Below, in pieces: positions 43,433-54,133 of a DNA stretch of 64,000 bases. How positions within the stretch are numbered: the stretch's first letter is position 1; every line of letters starts with the position of its first letter. This DNA is from Mariannaea sp. PMI_226. Taxonomy: Eukaryota > Ascomycota > Sordariomycetes > Hypocreales > Nectriaceae. The DNA lies in assembly GCA_024336345.1 (NCBI GenBank), contig JANFOG010000007.1:1426001-1490000 (forward strand), given 5' to 3'. The notes below the pieces were generated by a model. That model was given only the letters and a program-made list of their open reading frames with translations. It did not search any database and was not told where the DNA came from. Position numbers and translations under genes: made by a program.

Positions 43433-44551
43433 TCAGTTTCCTTGTCTACTATTTTCACTCCAAAATGACAGCCCAGCGTCTGTGCGTGCGATACCGTAAA
43501 CAGCCGAGCTGTCGAGCGAGTCTCCAGCGTACTCGCGTGCAGCAGTCATACGAGACAATGCTGTCTCGAGTGTCGGTATTCTTGTACCGTGCTGCTCGCC
43601 TAAAGATATGGCATGACTGACGTCCTTGGCAGCCAGCGAAATGGCGAAACCTGGCCGTGTTTCCAATGCAGGAGCCCAAGCACCAGTAGTCATTCGCTTA
43701 GAGTAACTCTTCATGACGGGTCCAAACATTTCGCCGATGAACTCCTCCATCTGATGAGTACCAAGGCCCGTCTTTTCAGCGAAGACTAGGCCCTCGGCAA
43801 TTAATTCTTGGAAACCAATGACGAAGATGTTACTGCGGCTGTTAGCTTTTGTCTTCTTTGCGGCTCTTCTACTGGAGATGGAGGGATGGGTACCCAGAGA
43901 TCTTAAGCAAGCTAGATTTGTGCACTTCTTCTCCCATATAAATGATCCTGCATCCCATAACATCCAAGATGAGAGGACGTAAGCGTTCAACAGCTGTCGC
44001 AGAGCCAGCCATGGCGAAGATCAATTTGCCAGAGGCAGCAACAGGGCTGGCGCCAAAGACTGGAGATGCAATAAACGTGGCGCCTTTCTGAGCCAGTCGA
44101 CCAAAGCTTTCTGAGCACGTCTGCGGGTGCACCGTGGAGGTGTCAACCCAGATCTTGCCGTCTAGGGAAATGCCCTTGTTTATGGCCCTTGTCACCAGGT
44201 CATGGAGGACATCATCATTGGATATCTGTGGACATTAGCATGACACATTGAATTGAGCAGTCCAGAATGTAAAATATACCATAGTGAATAAAATGTCAGA
44301 ACTCTCAAGCACAGCCTCAAAACTCTCCATCGGAATGGCACCAATGTCTTTCAGAGGCTCGCCTCGAGAGAGCGTACGGTTGCTGTACAGGAGTGGCGGC
44401 AGACCCTGGGCTGCGAGATGATTCTGGAGGTTTAGGGCCATGCCAATGCCCATAGACCCAAGGCCAAACTGTGACTCCAGTCAGTTAATGAATTGGGAAT
44501 TGCAGCCTGTGTAAGTGATCTAACCCAGCCAATATGCTCTGTGGAAGACAT
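43433..44551 (-). CDS. NAD(P)-dependent beta-hydroxyacid dehydrogenase (3-HIBADH family)
   Basis: Exons 44551-44525, 44468-44280, 44225-43894 and 43832-43433 on the reverse strand encode 315 residues. The last acceptor was placed at CGCAG (43834-43833) because it gives KISGN, the family's catalytic Lys-x3-Asn spacing; an acceptor 6 bases earlier would insert two residues. The N-terminal cofactor motif is FGLGSMGIGMALNL, the second signature DTSTVHPQT, and the substrate loop SPVFGASPVAASGKL. A single-unit enzyme of normal length, distinct from the fused one on its right flank. It probably acts on an aldehyde acid or hydroxy acid in the same pathway. The two share the cluster palindrome in their promoters. 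Confidence 0.85.
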
Positions 44552-44933
44552 CGTGTTGGAGGTACAAGGCAGCGGTGATTGTGATTCCTGATTTCTCGGC
44601 GTACCAGTTTGACAATCAACATGGACAGCAACAATGTGGTAGATATTCTCGAGATTTTTGTGAGACTATCTATTCGCTGATGATGTATTGACAAAACCTA
44701 TGATGACCTTTCTTCTTTTTGAGTTCTAAGCGTCGCCATAGGGCCATGCTTGTTTGGCCTGTCGGGAGAGATCCTCCACCAGCTGATCTGTTTGGTCGAT
44801 GGGACGGACTAAGCGAGTAGTGGAGCTCCACCAGTGACACTCCAGCTATAGCTACATTTGTAGGAGACCGCCCTGACATCGGAGATGGGCTCCGATAAAA
44901 AAGACTGGTCTAGACTAGACTAGTGGCCGAGGT
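44552..44933. promoter_or_regulatory. Promoter of the dehydrogenase with two inverted repeats
   Basis: 382 bases between the dehydrogenase start and the 3' end of the C2H2 regulator. It contains GTGGAGCTCCAC at 44820-44831 and ATCGGAG-N5-CTCCGAT at 44878-44896. Confidence 0.5.
44820..44831. promoter_or_regulatory. Cluster palindrome, perfect copy 2
   Basis: GTGGAGCTCCAC, 269 bases upstream of the dehydrogenase ATG at 44551. This distance is nearly the same as copy 1 to the kinase ATG (264). Confidence 0.55.
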
Positions 44934-47324
44934 TCAGATACCGGCAGAGATAATCTCTTCTAGGATAGGCACCATTGACGATCCCATGGCCCAGACGCTC
45001 CTATCTATCCAGAATCTCAGAATAGCTTGGGAAAAGCACGTCTCATCGCCCGGTACTGGCACCCCATCATGGTAGGCCCCGATACCAGTCCTGTCTGAGA
45101 CGACTCCAATCACTGAGTTGAAAATGACCGTGGGTGTATCAAATCGCGCGTGTGTGCCCAACTCTGCCCTTCTACGCATCTCCGCAGCAGCCCAACGCAT
45201 GGAGTGCCATATTGCCAGCAAAATGCGATAGCTTGTCACTGTAATCCATGGTGGTTCGCGCATAGCATCCTGGCGACTATTTGTCAGAACAGAATCGAGG
45301 ATTGTGATCGTCTCCTCAAGGAGCGGCAGCATCGCATCATCACCCGAGCTGTGCTGGATTAAGGATTGCAGCGAGCGCCTGGATCCAGTGTAGCGACCTA
45401 ATGCAAGATGCGTGGCTGTTGCTAAACCGTCTGTTACGCTGCTGTCAACGACTCCTTTTATCAACAGGTCGTCGGGCCTGTACAGTGCAATTTTGATTGC
45501 CACGCACATACGCTCCACGGCGGCCCACAAAGGACGCTCAGATCCGTATGAAGTAGTATCTTCTGGTTGCTCTCTGATGAGCCCGGAAAGATGTTTCAAA
45601 ACAGCCGCGATTTGCCGATTCTGGTTTTGGGACAGGATGTGAAAGGCCGAAGGGTCGGCAAGGGTTGGTGGGAGCTGGTATAGCGATCGTGTCATGTCTC
45701 GCACTAGCGCGTCGATACTGGTCAAGAGGAAGATGATTGTGATGGGCGAACCCTCTAGTGCTGATAGGAGGTGAATACTGGGAGTATCTGTCATGAGTGA
45801 CTGCGCTGCCAGTGTAAGGGATTTTGTTGAAGGACAAGGGAGGCAGAGAATCTCGTCAGGTTCTACGTGCGCCCTGATTCTAGGGTCGTCTAGGAGTAGT
45901 TGCAGCCATTCTGCCGGAGTGCTGGTATCCCACAGTGCACTTGAAAAAGGGAGCTCCCAGTCGAAGTCCACCGCAGACGTCTGGCTTCGGAGGTTGCAAG
46001 GGGAGAGGATGTGAAAATCAAGAAACATGAGTGTGTGCACACAGAGCTTCATCGACTCCTCCTCCATGTACATAGCCCAGTAGCTCTGTAGGTCCGTGGC
46101 TTCCAGTGATTCGTGGCTTGCTTCTTCATAGGTCAGTGCTTGGAGCCAGGGCCGAGGGTGGGGGTAAGTTGCGGTTTGCTTAAGCAAGCCAAGGTCGTGG
46201 ACACACTGCATTCGGGGATTTAGTGTATGAACAGATTCTCCGGGACTATGGTTCGGTTCAGAGGTAGACTAGCTTACGTCAACGAGTGTGCGAAGCAGCT
46301 GCTTTGCTTTTTGGTATCGGGTTGTATCACCCACATAGGCACCGTAGATGATATGCAGCAGCCAGGCTTGCATCGCCCAAGGTCGTTTTTTTAAGCCGCG
46401 CGATGCACTCTTTGTCTGTAGCAAACTATCAACCCAGATAAAGATGGAGAGATTAGGGACTAAATGAGAAACACTTACCAAGCTTTGGATTTCATCGTGC
46501 CCAGCATCAAATAGACTCCGACTCAACTCCACACAAGATACAGCCTCCTGGCCGGTAAGATCACTTGCTTTATAAACACAGCCGATGGCTACTATGATAT
46601 TCAATAACAGCGGTGGGCTCTGAGTGCTCAATGATGACTGATGCAATAGGGGTAGTGATGGGTGAAAATAGTCACGGTATGCAAGTATATAGGTTTCTGC
46701 ATTGCGTTTTAACTCGCTATAACATTGGTCAAGTCAGAACAAAGAAATATTCAATCAAAACGGAATGAGCATATCTGCGAAACAAGAGAAATATGTACTA
46801 GCTGAGTAACATACCCAAACGCAGAAGGCAGAGCTTGGAGGGTCGACTGAGACCATGCATCGTTCGGGCTCGGGCTTCTGTTTAAGCCATGAATGGATCC
46901 TGGTGGCATAGCGTCCGTCATCTGGAGTAGTCCTCTCACAATAGAAGATGGTGCGCAATCGTCGAATGGGCTATCGGGTGTTTGTACACGGATGGTTTTG
47001 CCTCTCTGGCCTCGGCACCGTTCCGCATGGCGCTTGCAGACGTCCTTTCTCGAAAACCTGGTTTGACATCGAGGACATTCGAAAGGTCGAAGATGCTCGC
47101 CCTGGTGCTCTGTGAATACATCAGCGACGGGGTTCGACAAGTTCGACAAGTGTAGGAGTGCTGAGGGGTTTCGCACTGGACAGTTTGTGCCGCTCAAGGT
47201 TTTCCTATAAAGTAGAGTAAACCAGTAAGCCAAGCAATTGAATGGTAATAGAGCATTGGAAGATTACGTTTCTAGTGAATATCTTGGCGCATGTGTCGCA
47301 AACAAAAGGCCTGTCGGGGCTCAT
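44934..47324 (-). CDS. C2H2 zinc-finger transcription factor with fungal-specific TF domain
   Basis: Six exons on the reverse strand: 47324-47268, 47204-47177, 47109-46815, 46716-46479, 46415-46278 and 46205-44934. They give 676 codons in phase. Two N-terminal C2H2 fingers are assembled across the first three exons: FVCDTCAKIF...ERHKLSKH and FECPRCQTRFSRKDVCKRHAERC. A linker and a long fungal_trans-type region follow (YFHPSLPLLHQSSL, LLLNIIVAIGCVYKASD, RPWAMQAWLLHIIYGAYVGD). The layout is that of AmdX/Klf1-like fungal C2H2 regulators. Its place inside the catabolic cluster and the shared palindrome make it the best candidate for the pathway regulator. Two fingers could read the GC-rich half-site, but that is inference. 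Confidence 0.87.
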
Positions 47325-47765
47325 TGCGTCCCGTAGAAGCGATCACAGTGGGAGTTTGAGTTGTGGCAATATGGGTGCAGTTCAATCGTGTCGACCAAGA
47401 TCATATTCTGAATCACGGAATCAAAACAATTCGTTTACGAAGCCCCTGGGCTTGAGCTGCATGAGATTTGAGGTTGGTGGATTATCCGGAGCTGAGTCAA
47501 CGTGATGGAAAATGGATGCGCGTGATCTGCGAACGGCTCTATTGGTGGAGCTTGAAGAAACACCTACGAGGCGGGGTGCATTTATCCGGTAGACGCATAT
47601 TCCAGATAACATTAGTGGCTTATTAGGGGCTTATTAGTGCCATGCGACCAGCTAACCACAGCTGAGAAAATCAGATATAGTAGATCTAACCTGAGATCAA
47701 CAAATGTTAGATCTTATCAAATTATAGATGCCTATTCCAAAAAAAATAAAAAATAGCATGGTTTT
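47325..47765. promoter_or_regulatory. Upstream region of the C2H2 regulator
   Basis: This contains GGTGGAGCTTGAAG at 47544-47557, matching one half and the centre of the cluster palindrome, about 220 bases before the regulator ATG. It also holds the 3' flank of the aminotransferase. Confidence 0.4.
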
Positions 47766-49259
47766 CTAAGAGATGACTACGTCGTGAATGGCATCGGCAA
47801 CATATTCTACATTGCTCCAATTCAGACCGGCAATTGAAACACGAGAGCTATCTGCCATATATATGTGATGCTTGCCTGGAAAGCAAGGTCTCGGGTTAGT
47901 GTTGTTTCCCTGGAGTTGATAAGATACAACTTACTTCGCAAAGAAAGTACTTGCTCCACAGATATGCCAAGAATGCAAAACATCCCCTTCTGCTCTACGA
48001 TGCGTTTCCAGTCCCCGGGAGTATCTGTCATGTGTTAGTGTTGACAAGCTGCTGGAAAAAAAAATGATCCAATCTGTTTGGTAGAGGATACATACTTCTC
48101 TTTTTGAGGCCTTCATAGAGCGAATTTCTCATGGTTTTAATTCGCAAACTCATGGTTACCAAATCCTTGCGCCATTGTTCGCGCAAATCTTCATCGCCCA
48201 GGACAGTGGCTACAATGCGGGCGCCGAAAGCAGGAGGATTGGAGATCTCTGCTCGAGTCCACTGAGCAAGTTTCGATTGAACTGCCGTGGCTGATTCAGC
48301 CGATCTAGAGACAATGGACACATGGCCAACACGTTCGCCTAGGTGATTTTTGTTTAGCAGTTCTTCATCAAGGTGCAAAGTTCAAGATGAAGGGCTCGAT
48401 GTTCCTACCGTATAAGCCCATGTTCTTGGCAAAGGACAAGCACACAACAGCCTCTAGGCCCAGCTCATTTACAAAATAATGGATAGCCCAAGCGTCCTCG
48501 TCGAAATCTCCCGATGTGATTCCCAAGTACGCTGAGTCGAATAAGGGCAAAAGACCTCGGTCCTTGATTATGCTAGCAATTTTCTGCCACTCTTCCTTGC
48601 TTGGATCGCAACCGCTTGGGTTGTGAGCGCTGCCATGAAGTACGATAATGGAACCCGCAGGTGCCTGAGACAGCGTCTCCAAGACAGATTGTAGATCCAG
48701 TCGACCAATGTCCTCAGAATACCATTGAAATTCACAAACTTCAAAACCAATGGTCTCGAAAACTTGTCGATGATTAGACCAGGACGGCCGTGTGATGCAG
48801 ACGGGTGTATTAGAGGGCAGGGTTTGGCGTAAGAATACGCCTGCAAGATGAAGCGCGCCTGTTCCGGACAATGACTGGCAAGCAGCTACCTATTACGAGG
48901 TTAGAAAATACCGAGATCGATATCGGCACTCATTAGACTAAGCCGTTATTTCTTACTCTGTTCTGTGCAATGACCGCTGCGTCCTTTCCATACACCAACT
49001 CGGTAGCCTGCTCGCGGAATTCCGGGAGACCAAGGATCGGAAGATACTCATGATTCGCCTCTCGGATCTTCATTTTAGCAGCACGGACGGAAGGTAGAAT
49101 CCAAGGTTGACCATTTCCATCTTTATATGTCCCCTGGCCCAAGTTCACTTTTTCAGGAAAAGGGTCTGAATTGTACAGCTGGGTAAGCTCGAAGATGGCA
49201 TCCGGGGGGGTGAACTCAACCGCATTGAAAAAGGAGCCATCTTCATTGAAAGATCCCAT
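47766..49259 (-). CDS. Class I/II aminotransferase, aspartate aminotransferase-like
   Basis: Exons 49259-48957, 48889-48409, 48338-48096, 48024-47935 and 47875-47766 on the reverse strand give 409 codons in phase. PLP enzyme of the aspartate/aromatic aminotransferase group. Visible: LGQGTYKDGNGQPWILPSV in place of the usual GAYRD-NGKPW, the substrate/cofactor region HGSAHNPSGCDPS, FDSAYLGITSGDFDEDAWA, and the PLP-binding Lys in CLSFAKNMGLYGERVGHVS at about 255. The C-terminus is normal (RVSIAGLNWSNVEYVADAI). The ATG at 49259 aligns with the family start. It is divergent from the lyase gene. It likely removes or adds an amino group in the cluster pathway; several first-shell residues differ from housekeeping enzymes, so the substrate probably differs. 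Confidence 0.87.
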
Positions 49260-49860
49260 TTTGTGTATACGCTGCAATAGGTATGTCCAAGACTTGAAAC
49301 GAACGCGTCTGACTGACCATTGACCTTCAATCCAGAATTTGAGAACCTAGATGCCTACAAGACTCTTCTTGACCCTGCCAAGGTTCGTACGTGACTTACA
49401 TAGTATGTCTTCTGCTCGCCTCCTCTAGTCCCAAGGTTGGTAGTGGCTGCGCCACTCGGCCTCGCCCCACTCAACCTTGCCCCACCCCGTTCTCGCCTCC
49501 TGGGCAGCGGAGGTGGAGCTCCACCGCTACTCTTCCTACAGCGGCGTGTGGAGGGTATAGCACTGCAACTGTTGATCGAGAGCTAGCAAGACGGCGTGAC
49601 CAAAACCACGATGGGGGGCTAAACTGCCGTGGCAATCTTGCAAGTGGTGGTTCAGCTCGGCTGAGGACCCGGAGCCGGGTTTTATGGCCCCTTACTTAAA
49701 AGAGACGCAACTCTTTCGTACGCTTTTTAGGTCACTCGAATGGTGATGATTATCCTACATTGAGTTGAGACTTATCTCGTTTCCTATTTCTGCAACAGTT
49801 CTGATACTTCTCAAGGGGGAAATTTCGTTGCCCTTGATCGGTACCTGCACTGCCGTCATC
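49260..49860. promoter_or_regulatory. Divergent promoter, aminotransferase / lyase
   Basis: 601 bases shared by two diverging cluster genes, with the extended palindrome GGTGGAGCTCCACC at 49512-49525. Confidence 0.5.
49513..49524. promoter_or_regulatory. Cluster palindrome, perfect copy 3
   Basis: GTGGAGCTCCAC, extended by one base pair on each side. It lies 254 bases upstream of the aminotransferase ATG and 337 upstream of the lyase ATG. Confidence 0.55.
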
Positions 49861-50872
49861 ATGTCTAGCATTGGTATCACCCTGCCTCCTCGCGGGGTCT
49901 ACACTCCTCTTGTGACATTCTTTAATGAGGATGAGTCGATTGACCTTGAGAGCATCAAGGCACACATTGAACGCATGGCTCAAGGTGGCGTCGCTGGTTT
50001 GGTGATTCAGGGGAGCAATGGCGAGGCGCCACACCTCAGCCACGATGAGCGCCAGGAGATTGTGAGGGAGACACGATCACATCTCGATAGTCTTGGGTAT
50101 TCCCAAGTCAAGCTGATCGTCGGATGTGGAGCCCCGAGTGTCCGCGAAACCCTCCAATACATCAGCGAGGCAAAAGTGTCCGGCGCCGATTTTGCGTTGG
50201 CTCTGCCGCCTGCATATTGGTCTGCAGCTATGACCCCAGCTGTCATTGAGAGCTTTTTCAGTGAAGTATGTCCTCCAGTTGAATTCCATTTTCATCGTTG
50301 AAAGACCTTTCAGCTAACTAAACCACACTTAGGTTGCCGAGAAGTCAACTCTTCCACTTCTTATCTACAACTTCCCTGGCGTTGCGTCTGGTATAGACAT
50401 CAGCTCAGATCTTATAATACAGCTGGCCAAGAAGCATCCAGGTAAGATTGTGGGTGTGAAGCTGACGTGCGGAAACTTGGGAAAATTGCACCGTGTTGCA
50501 TCTGCACTTCCTAAGGAAACATTCACGCCCTTCGGAGGAAAGTCCGACTTCTTCCTCACTGCGCTCGTGGCTGGGTCCAACGGCGTCATTGCAGCTCTCG
50601 CCAACGTGGCCCCAAAGTTACATGTACAGCTTCTTCAACTGTACGAAGCCGGGAAGCTTAGAGAAGCAATTAGTCTACAGAACAAATTGAGCCATGCGGA
50701 TTGGGTCCTATCGAAACAAGGGGTTGCGGGCGTTAAAGCCGTTGTTTCTCACTACTTTGGGTATGGCACTGGCCGCGGCAGAAGGCCACTGGGACATGCC
50801 AGCGTATCTGCGCTCTCCGGTGATGCCATTCATCTCATCGAAGAGATCGTAAGTCTCGAAAAAGTGTTATAG
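49861..50872 (+). CDS. Dihydrodipicolinate synthase / N-acetylneuraminate lyase family protein
   Basis: Exons 49861-50265 and 50333-50872 encode 314 residues. Schiff-base-forming aldolase/lyase of the DapA superfamily. Visible: GVYTPLVTFF, the pyruvate-carboxylate-binding GSNGEAPHLS (G-x-x-GE), the catalytic Tyr in LLIYNFPG at about 147, and the Schiff-base Lys in GVKLTCG at about 178. Length and order are normal for the fungal group (4-hydroxy-2-oxoglutarate aldolase and L-2-keto-3-deoxy acid aldolase relatives). It would cleave or dehydrate a 2-oxo acid such as one made by the neighbouring transaminase or dehydrogenases. This link is inference from position. Confidence 0.87.
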
Positions 50873-51944
50873 AATATACGGCGCGATGATACAGCCGTAC
50901 GTGATTCTACTTGAATCGACGAGAAAGTTTTGGACCTGTAGCTCTTACATTATAAGACTCGTTGTCAACTCAGTAGTATTAAAATATTAGGGAAATTCGC
51001 AGTATTGCTAATGACAGATCTGTCAATATGGAATATGATGGCCTCTCAATTTGTCAACAATCTCTCTATTTACAAGTACATAATGAAGCCTCCAATGCAA
51101 TAACAGCCATCTTGTTGGATGATTTAATACGCTGTTAATTACACCCATAGCAGTTACAAAAATTTGTATGTTTTATCAGCAGAAGAATCTTATCCGACAA
51201 TAGTCACTCAGTATGTCCGCTTGGCTTGACCTCCGAACCTCTTTAATAATCCGAGCCAGAAAATTCATTTTCCCATCCGAAGTTCTGTCCAGTCTACAGG
51301 TGACATGACCAAAAATATCATGAACTCGTTTCTAACCGACATTTGGCGTTGGTCATCCGGGTCACCCCCAGGAGATGAGTCTTCGTGAAACACGTCATTA
51401 TCCTAGTGCACACCATGGACGCAGCCACCGACAGTGATCATATCCAGACTAACGGACAAAGCTGGTGGAGCTCCGCAATGCTAATCAGTAGTGCGAGATC
51501 AACACCTGGGAGACTAGTGTCATGCCTATCTCACACCTCCACACTCCCCCGCAAAACCAAAAGCACTTCCCCGCCCCCGCACACACGATCGATAGGAGAT
51601 ATCAACATATGCGGGCGCAGCTAGGAAGAAGCAACTCGGTTGGTGAGCTACCATCGAGGTGTGGCAGGCCATACGGCTTGCAGTCTTCGAACAGAGTCGT
51701 CTTGAACAATTACTACTTAGCCCCCAGGATATCCCCTCCTTCAGTTCTGTTCCACTCCAGAATTTCCTTTTCAAAGCAAACCACGCGAAGGTTTAGCATT
51801 TCAACTGTTGCTTGAGGCATCAGCTTTCCTTCTCGTCTTTGACTAGGATATTCAGATTCCTGTGCTGCCGCAGGCGTCTATTACCACCGTTTTATCTTAC
51901 TACTATCCCTCTCGCCTTGTCCTTCTTACTCCCAAACCATCAAC
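50873..51944. promoter_or_regulatory. Upstream region of the MFS transporter
   Basis: About 1.07 kb with no gene. It contains the palindrome variant GTGGAGCTCCGC at 51465-51476. The proximal 150 bases are pyrimidine-rich, as in many fungal promoters. Confidence 0.5.
51465..51476. promoter_or_regulatory. Cluster palindrome, one-mismatch copy
   Basis: GTGGAGCTCCGC, one base from the perfect palindrome, 469 bases upstream of the MFS transporter ATG. Confidence 0.45.
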
Positions 51945-53551
51945 ATGTCCACTACGGACGATAAAAAGGGTGTTCCCATGAACGAGACTATAGATTCGAT
52001 CATGACACCCGCTGCAGGGGATGACATTGTGCACGAGAAGCCCCTACAATACGACAACGTGGACCCTGCTTTTGGGTTTGTCCAAGGAGAAGTTATTGAA
52101 TACGACGAGGCAGAAGAAAAGAGTGTTTTGTCCAAGATCGACTGGGCCATGATGCCCCTTCTTTGCTGGATCTACGCGCTTCAGTTCGCAGATAAAACCT
52201 CGCTCAACTATGCTTCGCTCATGGGCATCCGCGAGGATACCAATCTTGACCCCAACAGTCAGCAGTACAGCTGGGCCTCCAGCATTTTCTACGCCGGTTA
52301 TATGGCATGGGAGTACGTCCTAACTTGCCGTCATCGCTTTATACTGTATATGCTAACCATGCTAATAGGTTCCCAACAACCTATCTCCTACGTGCCCTGC
52401 CATTGGGAAAGTACACGTCAGCCAACATCTTGCTCTGGGGCGTGGTCCTCACCTGCCACGTCCTTGTCACGAACTACACTGGCCTTCTCATTGTCCGATT
52501 CTTCCTCGGTGTCCTCGAAGCCACTGTTACCCCTGCGTTTGTAATCCTTACCTCGGTTTGGTATAAGCAAAATGAACAAGGAAAACGAGCAGGCCTATGG
52601 CTCAGCTGTAATGGTGTTGCCTTGCTTACCATAGGACCAATTGCCTACGGGCTCTCTGGCATCACTGGAAGCGCGATTGAAACTTGGAAGATTCTGTACC
52701 TTATTCTGGGCTTCCCTACTATCATAACTGGGGTATTCTGCTGGTACTGGATGCCCGACAATCAGATTAACGCTAGGTTTCTCAATCGACGCCAGAAGCT
52801 CATCGCCATCGACCGCATTCGTGGCAATTTTCAAGGCATCGGAAGCCGACAGTGGAAATGGTCGCAATTCTACGAGGCCTTCCGTGACCCCCGGACATAT
52901 CTCTACGTCCTTTTTTCTCTCTTAATGAATATTCCCAATGGCGGTATCACTTCCTTCGGGTCTATCGTGATCAAGTCCTTCGGTTTCAATAACCGCCTTT
53001 CTCTCCTCCTCAACATGCCCACCGGGATCATGGACATAGGCTGCAAGCTACTCTTTACCTGGCTCTCCGACAAATACCTCGACCGGACCCTTTTTGCTTT
53101 CATTGCGATCCTTATCCCCATGATTGGGGGCATCATGATGATTGTGATCCCATTGTCGGCAAGAGCAGCGCTTCTTGTTGGCTACTACTTCATTGGTGCC
53201 GCGGGTGCCGCTTGGTGCTTGGTCATGGTCACCATCTCCAACAACACACTTGGCTACACCAAAAAAGCCACGGTCAACGGCCTGCAGATCCTAGCCTATG
53301 CGGCAGGTAACTGGATTGGCCCGCAGACATTCCGAGGCAACCAAGCTCCTGAGTATCCATCTGGCAAGCTAATGGTTGCCGTCATGTATGGTTGTGCTGC
53401 TCTCACTCTTATTATCCTCCGTCTCGTCAATATCTACGAGAATAGGCGCCGGGATAAGAAGGCGGCCGAGCAACCCGAGACGATCGCAAACGGTACGGAG
53501 TTCTTGGACCTCACGGACTTTGAGCAGCCGAATTTCCGTTACATCCTGTAG
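51945..53551 (+). CDS. MFS transporter, allantoate permease (Dal5-like, ACS) family
   Basis: Exons 51945-52312 and 52369-53551 encode 516 residues. Proton-coupled uptake of organic anions at the plasma membrane. The N-terminal cytosolic part is followed by KIDWAMMPLLCWIYALQFAD (TM1), DKTSLNYASLMGI, and about twelve helices. It includes the family block RFFLGVLEATVTPAFVILTS and the conserved LGYTKKATVNGLQILAYAAGNWIGPQTF. The C-terminal tail is LDLTDFEQPNFRYIL. This family carries allantoate, ureidosuccinate, small peptides, pantothenate, nicotinate and related acids. With an oxoprolinase/hydantoinase in the same cluster, a cyclic amide or its acid is a reasonable cargo, but unproven. Confidence 0.9.
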
Positions 53552-54133
53552 TTGGAATTCTGGGTTATACCTAGTTTCGCATCGGACAATATCGGGGTGC
53601 TTGCACCTTTGGTGTGCAATATGTTTCTTCTTGTTTCTTCTCTTTGGTGATTTGAGATAGGAATACTTGTTTGTAGCTTATCTTTCAACCGTACATAATT
53701 TAATTCATTCACGTCACTTTTTGCCTTTTATCGTGTATCTGGACATGGGCTCTCTGAGCTGAAGTCTAGTCATAAATAGCCCTATTCACACTCTAATCGC
53801 CTCTGTTGACAGTAGAAGGTGAGGTAAATGCAATCAATGATGATTATTGAGGAACATTAATATTGGAGATAGTTGTGATGTATATACAGTAGGCCTGATG
53901 ATTCTCAGCCACCTTGAGGATCGAATTCCCTATTCTAACAGCCTCCACCCATGCCTCTATTAAGAAACACACATGCCTTAAAGCTTGAATTGCTAGATCT
54001 TTTTGAACAAAAAATAGAAGTTTTCGTATTTGGTTCTTTCAATCCTAGGCTACTGTCGAGAAGTTCGTATGCTGACGCATGAAAGCTTCGGATTCTGAAA
54101 TAAGGGAATCCTATTTATGAAGATACAAACTTT
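53552..54133. other. Intergenic region between convergent 3' ends
   Basis: No gene or repeat was seen between the MFS gene (+) and the monooxygenase (-). Confidence 0.5.

Noticed and set aside
45948..45957. GGGAGCTCCC, a possible further operator copy
   Set aside because: It lies inside the coding exon of the C2H2 regulator and lacks the GTG/CAC ends of the cluster palindrome.
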